From the NCBI GenBank assembly GCA_964352985.1, contig CAYGUK010000008.1:1-59232 (forward strand): a DNA stretch of 59,232 bases. Direction: 5' to 3'. This document shows, piece after piece, positions 37,641-45,645 of this stretch (position 1 is the stretch's first letter; each line of letters begins with the position of its first letter). Under the pieces are notes generated by a model that saw only the letters and a list, made by a program, of their open reading frames with translations, was not told where the DNA came from and did no database searches. Both the position numbers and the translations under genes were made by a program. This DNA comes from CAYGUK01 sp964352985 (GTDB taxonomy: Bacteria > Pseudomonadota > Gammaproteobacteria > JAHCLG01).

Positions 37641-37877
37641 ATGTCTAGAGTATGTCAAGTAACTGGTAAACGTCCTATGAGTGGCAATAATGTCTCTCAT
37701 GCTAATAACAAAACGAGAAGACGTTTTCTCCCTAACTTGCATTCACACCGCATTTGGGTCGAAAGCGAAAAACGCTTTGTCAAACTCAGAGTGAGCACCA
37801 AAGGCTTACGTATCATTGACAAGCTTGGTATCGACGCAGTCCTACAGCAAATACGCGAACGTGGTGAAGAGGTTTAA
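37641..37877 (+). CDS. rpmB: 50S ribosomal protein L28
   Basis: The 78 residues begin MSRVCQVTGKRPMSGNNVSHA, the L28 signature, and continue with NNKTRRRFLPNLHSHRIW and the conserved RVSTKGLRIIDKLGID. The frame extends upstream to 37614, but GGAG at the correct distance and the fixed L28 length decide for the ATG at 37641. It binds 23S rRNA in the large subunit. rpmG follows after 2 bases, the usual proteobacterial pair. Confidence 0.97.
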   Translation: MSRVCQVTGKRPMSGNNVSHANNKTRRRFLPNLHSHRIWVESEKRFVKLRVSTKGLRIIDKLGIDAVLQQIRERGEEV

Positions 37878-37879
37878 TC

Positions 37880-38032
37880 ATGCGTGAAAAAGTTAAAATG
37901 GTTTCAACTGAAAGTTCTTATTATTACACCACGAAAAAAAATAAGCGTAATACACCTGATAAATTACGCCTTAAAAAATACGATCCTTTTGTTAGAAAAC
38001 ATGTGATCTTCGAAGAAGGCAAAATTAAGTAA
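37880..38032 (+). CDS. rpmG: 50S ribosomal protein L33
   Basis: This short gene of 50 codons begins MREKVKMVSTESSYYYTT and ends KKYDPFVRKHVIFEEGKIK, the gammaproteobacterial L33 pattern (KLxxKKYDPxxRKHVxxxExKIK). The ATG lies 2 bases after the rpmB stop, so it is translated from the same message. It lacks the four zinc-binding cysteines of C+ type L33 proteins, as is common in this group. Confidence 0.95.
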   Translation: MREKVKMVSTESSYYYTTKKNKRNTPDKLRLKKYDPFVRKHVIFEEGKIK

Positions 38033-38050
38033 TTTAACTTTATTACTTAA
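38025..38050 (+). terminator. weak hairpin at the end of rpmG
   Basis: A perfect 8-bp inverted repeat (ttaagtaa at 38025-38032 against 38043-38050) with a 10-base AT-rich loop overlaps the rpmG stop. The stem is AT-rich and the T tract poor, so it would be a weak terminator between rpmG and the converging recG. Confidence 0.3.
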
Positions 38051-38078
38051 CATCATTTTGTAGCATTCAAACATGTGC

Positions 38079-40187
38079 CTACACTGATGCGTATTGCTCA
38101 GATTGGCCTAACCAACGTGAAATAATTGCTTCAACTGATGGTTGCTGATGAATCAATAAATGATTAGCGAGTTGTTGGACATCCGCTAATAATGGCTTAT
38201 CTCTTGTTAAATCTGCAACACGAAACTTAATTAAACCTGTTTGTCTCGTACCCAACACTTCACCAGCACCACGTAATTCTAAATCTTTTTTCGCAATTTC
38301 AAATCCATCATTACTTTCGCGCATCATACTAATACGTTTGTTTGCTAATTGTGATAAGGGTGTTTGATAAAGTAACACGCAGAAACTCTCCGCTGAACCA
38401 CGTCCCACTCGACCCCGTAATTGATGTAACTGTGATAATCCCAAACGTTCAGAATTTTCAATAATCATTAAGCTCGCATTCGGCACATCTACCCCTACTT
38501 CTATAACAGTGGTTGCGATGAGCAAATCAACCTCACCTTGCTTAAAGTTTGCCATCATGGTTTCTTTTTCAATGGGTTTCATTTTTCCGTGAATTAGTTG
38601 AATATTAAATTCGGGCAAATTTGCATTTAATTCTTCTAACACTTTTTCGGCTGCTTTTGCGCGTAATACTTCAGACTCTTCAATTAAAGTACAAACCCAA
38701 TAGACTTGTTTTTTTTCAGCGCAAGCATGACGCACTCTGTCGATGACTTGTGCTCGTTTTGTCGTTGGAATGGCAACCGTTTTAACAGGTGTGCGACCGG
38801 GTGGTAATTCATCAATAATCGTGCAATCTAAATCAGCATAAAATAACATCGATAATGTTCTCGGGATGGGTGTTGCCGTCATCACTAATTGGTGAGGATA
38901 AATATTATTATTCACACCTTTTTCACGTAAGGCTAAACGCTGATGAACACCAAAACGATGTTGCTCATCAATCACCACTAAACCCAGATCTGCAAATTCG
39001 ATGCCTTCTTGAAACAAAGCATGGGTGCCAATCGCAACTTGCGCTTGATGTGTTTCTATTTGATTAATAATTTCTTGACGTTTTTTTCCTTTGACTTTAC
39101 CTGCCATCCAAACAATATTAATGCCTAGTGGTTCAAACCATTGCTGAAAATTTTGAAAATGTTGTTCAGCTAAAATTTCAGTGGGGGCCATTAAAACGGC
39201 TTGTTTATTATTTTCGATGGCACGCAAAATAGCGAGCGCAGCCACAACAGTTTTACCACATCCCACATCACCTTGAACTAAACGTAACATGGGTTTATCT
39301 AAAGTAATATCATAATAAATATCATCTACCGCTTTTTTTTGTGCGTTGGTTAATTCAAAAGGTAACATTTTTAAAAACTGTTGGCTTAAATTTCCTTGTG
39401 CTGAAAAACCGAGGCCTTGATTGGCTTGTAACATCATACGTAATCGTTTAAGACTTAAATGTTGTGCTAATAATTCTTCAAGTGCCAATCGCTTGAAAGC
39501 GGGTAATTTTGTATCGTTTAAATATTCGATTGCAATATCCGGTGGCGGCCGATGAATGGTTTTTAACGCTGTGATTAAATCGGGAAATTGATATTCTGCT
39601 AATAATTCACCTGGTAATAAGTCAGGTAAAAAATTAGGACGATTTAACATTGCTAAAGCTTGATCGGTGAGTTTTCGCCACTGCCATTGTGAAATGCCTT
39701 CAGTTGAAGGATAAATCGGAGTTAAATATTCATCCACTTCAACAGGTTTATTTGGGAAAATTCGCCGGCACTCAGGATGGATCATTTCAATGCCGTTTCG
39801 ACCCTGACGGGCTTCACCAAAACATCGAATGAGAGCGCCGGACTTTAACATTTCACTTTGCTGAGGATAAAAATGAAATAATCGAATGGTCAGAATGCCA
39901 CTACCATCTTTAATTCGACAAATTAAACTTTTACGACGAGTTTTTGTAATTTCGCTATGAAACACTTCGCCTTCAATCACCGCATAATCACCAATTTGAA
40001 CATGCGCGATAGGCGTGAGACGCGTTCTATCTTGATAACGATAAGGTAGATGCAATAACAAATCAAAAATAGTGGAGATATTTAATTTTTGGAGTCGTTT
40101 AGAGAGTTGGGGGCCAACACCTGAAAGTTTGTTGCAAGGCAGGTTTTGTGCAGTCACTATTTCTAAATTCTCGTTTACTTCCATCAT
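38079..40187 (-). CDS. recG: ATP-dependent DNA helicase RecG
   Basis: At 702 residues the length is standard. An N-terminal wedge/OB domain (LPYRYQDRTRL at about 48) leads into the helicase core with Walker A QGDVGCGKTVVAALA at about 310, DEAH-type box IDEQHRFGVHQ, TATPIPRTL motif III, and motif VI HQLRGRVGRG at about 600. RecG remodels stalled replication forks and Holliday junctions. It is transcribed alone, divergent from the tubulin-ligase-like operon. Confidence 0.96.
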   Translation of the reverse strand: MMEVNENLEIVTAQNLPCNKLSGVGPQLSKRLQKLNISTIFDLLLHLPYRYQDRTRLTPIAHVQIGDYAVIEGEVFHSEITKTRRKSLICRIKDGSGILTIRLFHFYPQQSEMLKSGALIRCFGEARQGRNGIEMIHPECRRIFPNKPVEVDEYLTPIYPSTEGISQWQWRKLTDQALAMLNRPNFLPDLLPGELLAEYQFPDLITALKTIHRPPPDIAIEYLNDTKLPAFKRLALEELLAQHLSLKRLRMMLQANQGLGFSAQGNLSQQFLKMLPFELTNAQKKAVDDIYYDITLDKPMLRLVQGDVGCGKTVVAALAILRAIENNKQAVLMAPTEILAEQHFQNFQQWFEPLGINIVWMAGKVKGKKRQEIINQIETHQAQVAIGTHALFQEGIEFADLGLVVIDEQHRFGVHQRLALREKGVNNNIYPHQLVMTATPIPRTLSMLFYADLDCTIIDELPPGRTPVKTVAIPTTKRAQVIDRVRHACAEKKQVYWVCTLIEESEVLRAKAAEKVLEELNANLPEFNIQLIHGKMKPIEKETMMANFKQGEVDLLIATTVIEVGVDVPNASLMIIENSERLGLSQLHQLRGRVGRGSAESFCVLLYQTPLSQLANKRISMMRESNDGFEIAKKDLELRGAGEVLGTRQTGLIKFRVADLTRDKPLLADVQQLANHLLIHQQPSVEAIISRWLGQSEQYASV

Positions 40188-40266
40188 ATCTTACGCTTAC
40201 CTACTCAATACTGAGTATAGTCTATTTTTATAAAATGAAAATGTCATGAAATAAAAATTTTGTTAC

Positions 40267-40272
40267 TATAAT
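40267..40272 (+). promoter_or_regulatory. candidate -10 box of the TTL-like operon
   Basis: A perfect TATAAT at 40267-40272 lies 32 bases before the ATG at 40305. No recognisable -35 box is present at 16-18 bases (the best is a poor tcatga), so expression may depend on an activator. Confidence 0.4.
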
Positions 40273-40304
40273 AATTTTAAAGTATATCAAAAACGCAGTC
40301 ACTA

Positions 40305-41306
40305 ATGTCAACCGCATTTTATTTTGAAAATACAACATCACCGGCGCAATTTAATTTGCAAAAACAGTTGAAAAAATTGGGCTATGACATCGCCTCGCAC
40401 AAAGATGATGCCACTTTTTCTGATCAACATTTACAACTCAATGAAGCTTATACTGAAATATTAGAATTCAAACATCGCTTAACTTGGTTAGTTAACAAAT
40501 ACTGTCCACATCACATGCCAGTCAGTTACATCATTAATGACGAAAATTATCCGGAAATTTTAGCGGATATTTCAGATAAATATCATGATGAAAACTTAAT
40601 TTGGATCTTAAAGCCCTCTCTCTTAAATAATGGAGAAGGTATTCAAATATTTCAATCACTCGATGAAATAGCAACACACTTTCAATCGCATCAAAGATTT
40701 GATGGTCCACATATTTTGCAACATTATATTAGCTCACCGCATTTATTAGGCAATCATAAATATAGTTTGCGAATGTTTGTGATTATTACTAATTTTAACG
40801 GCGCTTTTTTATATCCACATGGTTATTTAAATATTAGTAAGCAAAATTATCAGGCTTCTGATTTTGATAGACTCGATATTCATTTAACAAACGAGCATTT
40901 GTCTTCGGCAAATAATAGTAATGTTATACAAATGCCTACTACTCGCATCGGACATTTTAATGCTGTCTTTCCCGATATAAAAAAATCAATTAGTCAAATC
41001 ATCAGTGCCTTATCTAATGAAGTTCCTTTACTCACAGATTCAAATCCCAATCCAGCATTCGGTATTTTTGGTTTTGATTATCTATTTGATAAAGAATTAA
41101 ATCTTTGGTTGTTAGAAGTCAATCACGGTCCGTGTTTTCCAAAACAAGAACCACACATTTTAAAAAAATATTTATATAATGAATTTTGGCTAAATATAAC
41201 TGAAAATTTTGTTATCCCAATGATGCAACATGAACATCACAAAATTAATTATCAACAAATATTCAACGATATTTCGCCAACGAACTTGATTCATGATAAA
41301 ATTTAA
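40305..41306 (+). CDS. tubulin-tyrosine-ligase-like (TTL family) ATP-grasp protein
   Basis: The 333 residues follow the order of the eukaryotic TTL family. A LTWLVNKYCPHHMPVSYIIND region precedes the ATP-grasp core: WILKPSLLNNGEGI (about 107-120), ILQHYISSPHLLGNHKYSLRMFVIIT (about 150-175, HKYSLRM corresponds to HRKFDIRS), AFLYPHGYLNIS, and IHLTNEH (corresponding to HLTNHCIQ). Near the C-terminus IFGFDYLFDKELNLWLLEVN carries the metal-binding Glu and Asn. These family motifs are recalled, not searched. Family members ligate amino acids (Tyr, Glu, Gly) to tubulin or other proteins. It heads an operon with an SDR and a LuxR-type regulator. A host-protein or self-modifying role are both possible. 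Confidence 0.82.
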   Translation: MSTAFYFENTTSPAQFNLQKQLKKLGYDIASHKDDATFSDQHLQLNEAYTEILEFKHRLTWLVNKYCPHHMPVSYIINDENYPEILADISDKYHDENLIWILKPSLLNNGEGIQIFQSLDEIATHFQSHQRFDGPHILQHYISSPHLLGNHKYSLRMFVIITNFNGAFLYPHGYLNISKQNYQASDFDRLDIHLTNEHLSSANNSNVIQMPTTRIGHFNAVFPDIKKSISQIISALSNEVPLLTDSNPNPAFGIFGFDYLFDKELNLWLLEVNHGPCFPKQEPHILKKYLYNEFWLNITENFVIPMMQHEHHKINYQQIFNDISPTNLIHDKI

Positions 41307-41330
41307 CAATACACTTTAAGGATGAAGCTC

Positions 41331-42122
41331 ATGGATTATTATCAAACCTTATTTAACGTACAAGATAAAGTTGTTTTTATTACGGGCGCCGGTTCAGGAT
41401 TAGGTCAACATTGTGCGCAACTTTTTGCAAAATTAGGCGCCACAATTATATATGCAGATATTAATACGCAAGGTTTACAACAAACAACAAATTTTATTAA
41501 TCAACATTCCTGTCAAAGTTTAGCCTTAACATTAGATGTGACTTCAGAATCTGCAGTTAAACAAGCTGTTTCACAGATTGTCGCGAAATATGATCACATC
41601 GATGTTTTACTTAATTGCGCTGCCATTATTGATTACTTACCATTTAACGAAGTCACTCAAGAAATTTGGGATCGTACTTATCAAGTTGATTTATTAGGTT
41701 CATGGTTTTGTGCAAAAGCTGTAGCACAATCCATGATCGAAAAAAATATTGCTGGTTCAATTATTAATATGGCTTCATCTTTATGCCATCGCACACAAAA
41801 AGATTTGATCCCTTATAATTCTATTAAAGCAGCGGTCGCACACATGACAAAAAGCTTAGGTCTCGAATTAGTTTCTTACAATATCCGTGTCAACGCATTA
41901 GCGCCAGGATTTATGCTCACTAATATGGTTGAAGAATTTTTAAAAACCGATGACGGAAAAAAAGCAGTTAAAACGGTTCCCATGCAACGCGCAGCTAAAT
42001 TGCAAGAAATAGAAGGCGTCATTTTATTATTAGCAAGTCAAGCTTCAAGTTACATGTCAGGTGCAACCATTCAAATTGACGGGGGATTATCATTTAATCA
42101 CATCGAAATTCCTGAGCACTAA
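41331..42122 (+). CDS. short-chain dehydrogenase/reductase (classical SDR)
   Basis: This classical SDR of 263 residues has TGAGSGLGQH as the NAD(P) motif, an NxA-type strand LLNCAAI (NCAA), catalytic Ser in MASSLCHRT, and YNSIK as the active-site Tyr-Lys. It ends in the usual GxxxxSYMSGATIQIDGGLSF. The Asp (YADIN) after strand 2 favours NAD. The frame opens at 41322, but that ATG overlaps the AAGGA ribosome site (41318-41322), so 41331 is the start. It lies 24 bases after the TTL-like gene and one base before the regulator gene. Confidence 0.88.
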   Translation: MDYYQTLFNVQDKVVFITGAGSGLGQHCAQLFAKLGATIIYADINTQGLQQTTNFINQHSCQSLALTLDVTSESAVKQAVSQIVAKYDHIDVLLNCAAIIDYLPFNEVTQEIWDRTYQVDLLGSWFCAKAVAQSMIEKNIAGSIINMASSLCHRTQKDLIPYNSIKAAVAHMTKSLGLELVSYNIRVNALAPGFMLTNMVEEFLKTDDGKKAVKTVPMQRAAKLQEIEGVILLLASQASSYMSGATIQIDGGLSFNHIEIPEH

Positions 42123-42123
42123 C

Positions 42124-42882
42124 ATGAATAAACCACTTTCTCCAACGATGGCACACGCAGATGAAATAACAAAAATTTGTGCCTCGATTAAACCTATTCC
42201 AGACTTAGAGGTTTATGCGGTGTTTATGTATTTGCATAATGGCGAGTTTACTTGGTTAAGTAATGTGCCTAAAGCCACTCAAAAATATATGGATGAAGGC
42301 TATTTATATTCAGATCGTTTAAATCGTCCTGATTTTACCAATCACAACCGAGTTATTTTTGCTGAGGAATTTACTAAATCGTCAAAAATCCAAGAAGAAA
42401 TTTACGCTATCACTTTTAAAAGTTTTGGATTTCATCGCATCTATTGTTTATCGAGAAATTGCACGGATTGTCGTTTGATTTTAGCAGCCAACTCAAGCCA
42501 TTCTGTTGCTGATCCAAATGCTTATTATCAGCAAACAGTGGATGATTTCGAATTACTCTGTTGTGATTATATCGATAAAACCATCCATATTTTTATAAAA
42601 TATTTACCACAACTTGCGCCAACACGTTTTGCCAACGACAGTAAATATCGAAATTTAGTGATCACGAATCGCCAAGATCCCCCAGTCGAAAAACTCAACA
42701 CATCCGAACTTGAATTACTTTATTGGTCAGCGCAAGGTAAAACCGCCGAAGAAATCAGCATGATATTAAAATTAACCAAAAGCACGATTGAAACGTATCG
42801 AAAAAGAATATGTCGCAAACTCAATGCAAAAAATTTAACTCATGCTGTTTATCTTGCTAAAACGTTACAATTGCTTGTATAA
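42124..42882 (+). CDS. LuxR-family transcriptional regulator
   Basis: This 252-residue protein has a C-terminal LuxR/FixJ HTH at about 185-250: LNTSELELLYWSAQGKTAEE, then IETYRKRICRKLNAKNLTHA, matching the GerE family pattern including the conserved KT and K-A residues. The N-terminal domain (20-170) may be an autoinducer-binding-like or PAS-like sensor, with cysteine-rich CLSRNCTDC; it is not assignable. The frame extends to 42061, but the natural start is ATG 42124, one base after the SDR stop. There is no luxI-type synthase in the window, so it is a LuxR solo, probably controlling its own operon. Confidence 0.78.
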   Translation: MNKPLSPTMAHADEITKICASIKPIPDLEVYAVFMYLHNGEFTWLSNVPKATQKYMDEGYLYSDRLNRPDFTNHNRVIFAEEFTKSSKIQEEIYAITFKSFGFHRIYCLSRNCTDCRLILAANSSHSVADPNAYYQQTVDDFELLCCDYIDKTIHIFIKYLPQLAPTRFANDSKYRNLVITNRQDPPVEKLNTSELELLYWSAQGKTAEEISMILKLTKSTIETYRKRICRKLNAKNLTHAVYLAKTLQLLV

Positions 42883-42895
42883 ATTCATCACCAAA

Positions 42896-42940
42896 TCACA
42901 GCGCGACAACTTCAAACAGGAAATGAAATTGTCGCTGTGA
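42896..42940 (+). terminator. imperfect hairpin after the LuxR-type gene
   Basis: tcacagcgcgacaa (42896-42909) pairs with ttgtcgctgtga (42929-42940), except for two bulged bases (cg), around a 19-base loop. There is no T tract, so it would be a factor-dependent terminator at best. Confidence 0.3.
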
Positions 42941-42969
42941 ATCAGTCGGATTTTTGAATATAAAATTAA

Positions 42970-43233
42970 CTATGGTTTATAAGCATGACCAAACTCAGCT
43001 CTATAATTTTCTAAAGTTGGCTCATCGTGTAGCCCATTGTCTGAAGCAATTCGCGGTATCGGTGTTATTGTACTTGAAAAGTTGTTTTTACGCATTGCTT
43101 CCATGACAAATGATTTAAAAGCTTCTGAGCCTTTATTACCCTTATTAGGTTCTACTAAGCTAGATAAATCTTTTGGAAGAGAAGGAGACCGTTTTAAACC
43201 AGAAACTATGACATAGTCTTCGTCACTAAACAT
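42970..43233 (-). CDS. small hypothetical protein (87 aa)
   Basis: This is an 87-residue frame with ATG and a good ribosome site (GAGGAA, 5-6 bases upstream). The protein starts MFSDEDYVIVSGLKRSPSLP and has Lys, Ser and Pro in plenty, with no membrane span and no motif I recognise. It is flanked by the LuxR-type operon, with which it converges, and by the MFS gene, from which it diverges. Its real status rests on the ribosome site and on the absence of a competing frame. In this neighbourhood of candidate effectors it could be secreted, but nothing in the sequence shows this. Confidence 0.5.
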   Translation of the reverse strand: MFSDEDYVIVSGLKRSPSLPKDLSSLVEPNKGNKGSEAFKSFVMEAMRKNNFSSTITPIPRIASDNGLHDEPTLENYRAEFGHAYKP

Positions 43234-43648
43234 GAAAATTCCTCAATTATTATTTTTTTTATTCCCTCCAATCTTGAATACTTCTAAATAAATAGTAAGT
43301 ATCTATATATAACATCCATCGTTTATATCTTATTGAAATATGTTTTCTATTTGTTGAACTTAAGTTTAAAGTGAATTATCCATAAATTTCGATGGCAAAA
43401 TCATTATCTTATTCAGAAAACAGTCTACATAAATAATATTTTAAACACATTTCTGAAAATATGATACTCGCAAATAAATGATTAAAATCAACTAAGAAGT
43501 TTCCACAGTATCTTTTAGGAGTAAAACATTTAAATAAGTAATTTCCCTAGGTCAAATTCATTCTCTTAACTTTTCATCTCACAAATTTGTGACTATAGAC
43601 TTTTTACAAACTTTTATAAAATAACATTCAATTACAAAAGGAAACAAT
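43234..43648. other. 415-bp AT-rich intergenic region
   Basis: No ORF with a ribosome site and no repeat of note is visible from 43234 to about 43560. The right end (43571-43599) holds the palindromic promoter described separately. The gap separates the small hypothetical gene from the MFS gene, which run in opposite directions away from it. Confidence 0.7.
43571..43599 (+). promoter_or_regulatory. MFS promoter with palindromic operator in the spacer
   Basis: TTTTCA (43571-43576) and TATAGA (43594-43599) are 17 bases apart. The perfect 14-bp palindrome tcacaaatttgtga (43579-43592) fills the spacer almost exactly. That position is typical of an operator for a repressor such as a TetR- or MarR-type protein. 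No such regulator is encoded next to it. Confidence 0.5.
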
Positions 43649-45088
43649 ATGTTTTATTCTGAAGTTCTTACAGATAACAAAGTTAAATGGTGGCTATTAT
43701 CTGGTTGTAGCTTAATGCTTTTAATGATCAACTTAGATGTCACCATTGTGAATTTAGCCCTTGCCAGTATCAATCAACAATTTCATGTTTCACTTTTAGC
43801 GCTCCAGTGGGTCATCACCAGTTATGCCGTTGTCGCAGCGATTGGGTTTATTGTTGTTGGTAAAATTTCATCACAGAATAATTTGAAAAAAGTGTTTTTA
43901 ACCGGCACAACATTATTTGTTGTCGGATCAATGTTATGTGGTTTAGCGCCCACTTTTAATTTATTAATTTTAGGTCGAATCATACAAGCTTTCGGTTTGG
44001 CCAGTACGTTAAATATTGCGTTATTAATCGTAAAAAAAGTATTCCCACAGGAACAACAAGCTTTTGCCATAGGCTGTTGCACGATTATGACGGGGTTTGC
44101 CATTGCGGTGGGTCCTACTTTAGGTGGCTGGATTATTGCTTTATTAAATTGGCGGTGGATTTTTTTTATTAACTTACCCTTTGCCATTTTATCTTTTTGC
44201 CTTATTTATACCCTTTTAGAAAAAGACAATGAAGGAATTAATTGGCGTAATATTAATGGCATGTCAGTTGTATTATTAAGCATTTCATTTTTACTCTTAG
44301 TCATTAGTCTTGCCTCAATCCATCAAGCTTCGGCTCTTACTATTATTGTTTATTTTTTACTAACGCTTTGTAGCTTTATATTGTTAATTTCTCACAGTAA
44401 AAAAAATCCACAAGCTTTGCTTGACATGACATTATTTAAAAACAAAAAATATTGCCTAAATTTAGGTATTCGTGCGTTTACTATGATGACTTGGTCGTCT
44501 TTATTATTTTGCTTACCGCTTTATTTGCAAAATGCCATGTCGTATTCCAGTCTCAAAACTGGAAATATTATGCTTTGTATGATGGTATTATTTATTATTG
44601 CGTCACCTTTATGTGGCAAAATAATTGATAAAACCACTGCAGTCAAACCCATGTTTATCATGAGTATCGTGGGCAGTTTAATTAGTTTACTCTTATTATT
44701 CATCATTAAAAATCATGTTAACTTAATCATATATCCTTTATTTTTGTTTGGTGTAATCTTTGCTGCTTTAATCGTAGGAACAATTCATCAATCCTATGCG
44801 GTGCTACCTCACGAAAAATTAACCATCGGCATGGGAACTTTTTTTTCTGTAGCCTTTTTAAGTGTGACTATTGGTGTAACATTGACGACATTAATTTTAT
44901 CTTTAATCCCAATTCTAAGTGGGATCCCGAGTCTGAGCTTGAGTCATTCTTTAGTGTTATCGTTTCAAAACAATAATAAAGTTTTCGCCGTCTTTCCTTT
45001 TACGATGCAAATGGTTTTTTTATTTAATACATTATTATTTATATTATCAGGTATACTATCGCTTTTTTTATTTGATCGAAAAGACTAA
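43649..45088 (+). CDS. MFS multidrug-efflux transporter, DHA2 (EmrB/QacA) family
   Basis: This 479-residue protein with about 14 hydrophobic segments fits the drug:H+ antiporter-2 group. Key segments are MLMINLDVTIVNLALASIN (motif D1 of the DHA2 family), LQWVITSYAVVAAIGFIVVG, LILGRIIQAFG (motif B), and the motif-C-like GFAIAVGPTLGGWIIALLNWRWIFFINLPF. Such proteins export drugs, dyes or metabolites using the proton gradient. A ribosome site AAAGGAAA precedes the ATG. A palindromic operator in the promoter suggests inducible expression. Confidence 0.9.
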   Translation: MFYSEVLTDNKVKWWLLSGCSLMLLMINLDVTIVNLALASINQQFHVSLLALQWVITSYAVVAAIGFIVVGKISSQNNLKKVFLTGTTLFVVGSMLCGLAPTFNLLILGRIIQAFGLASTLNIALLIVKKVFPQEQQAFAIGCCTIMTGFAIAVGPTLGGWIIALLNWRWIFFINLPFAILSFCLIYTLLEKDNEGINWRNINGMSVVLLSISFLLLVISLASIHQASALTIIVYFLLTLCSFILLISHSKKNPQALLDMTLFKNKKYCLNLGIRAFTMMTWSSLLFCLPLYLQNAMSYSSLKTGNIMLCMMVLFIIASPLCGKIIDKTTAVKPMFIMSIVGSLISLLLLFIIKNHVNLIIYPLFLFGVIFAALIVGTIHQSYAVLPHEKLTIGMGTFFSVAFLSVTIGVTLTTLILSLIPILSGIPSLSLSHSLVLSFQNNNKVFAVFPFTMQMVFLFNTLLFILSGILSLFLFDRKD

Positions 45089-45180
45089 TATTTTAAAAAA
45101 TTGATTTGCGTTAATTTGAAATTTTTTTAACTATCATTCATAATCCGCAATCAAAAATTAAAATAAGTGGAAATTCAATA

Positions 45181-45645
45181 ATGATGTCAGATAACTCTTT
45201 AGAACAAATCCATGTTTTGGGCAAACTAAAAAATAAAATAATTGAGCTAATTGCCACATTAGAAAAAACTGATAACCCTAGCCCCGATCAACAGCAATTT
45301 TGCTTGTATTTAAAAATGCATTTAAGCCCTTTAACATTCTCTATTAAATTTAAATATTCCAAGCATAATTACCCTGATACTTTCTATCATTTTATAACAG
45401 GATATGAAAAATTTACTATAGATGGGAATGATTTTGAGATTGGCCATACTTCATTTTATCCCGAATATATTTCCATTCTAAAACTATTAAAAGGCCATTT
45501 AACAGAACGTAAATTTATTAATGGTATTGATGATACAATTATCATCGCAGAATCGAAGATTAAGCGTAAAGGCGATAGAAACACGCCATTGGTAATAGAT
45601 TTAACTAGTAGTAGTGAATCAGAAAAGGGTTCACCCAGATTATAA
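45181..45645 (+). CDS. hypothetical protein with C-terminal SUMO-interaction-like motif
   Basis: This 154-residue soluble protein is unrecognised over residues 1-130: helical at first, then with aromatic/beta segments (YPDTFYHFITGYEKFTIDGND). The last 22 residues carry VIDLT at 138-142 followed directly by SSSESE, which is the form of a canonical SUMO-interacting motif (hydrophobic V-I-D-L core plus a Ser/Glu tail, as in PIAS proteins). This is a pattern judgement. Short hydrophobic-acidic motifs can occur by chance, but the full V-I-D-L-T-S-S-S-E-S-E form is unusual. The gene overlaps the converging ankyrin gene by 6 bases. A GTGGA site precedes the ATG. Confidence 0.6.
   Translation: MMSDNSLEQIHVLGKLKNKIIELIATLEKTDNPSPDQQQFCLYLKMHLSPLTFSIKFKYSKHNYPDTFYHFITGYEKFTIDGNDFEIGHTSFYPEYISILKLLKGHLTERKFINGIDDTIIIAESKIKRKGDRNTPLVIDLTSSSESEKGSPRL

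Noticed and set aside
43822..44187. 121-codon frame antisense to the MFS pump
   Set aside because: It mirrors the hydrophobic codons of the pump gene and shows no independent signal.
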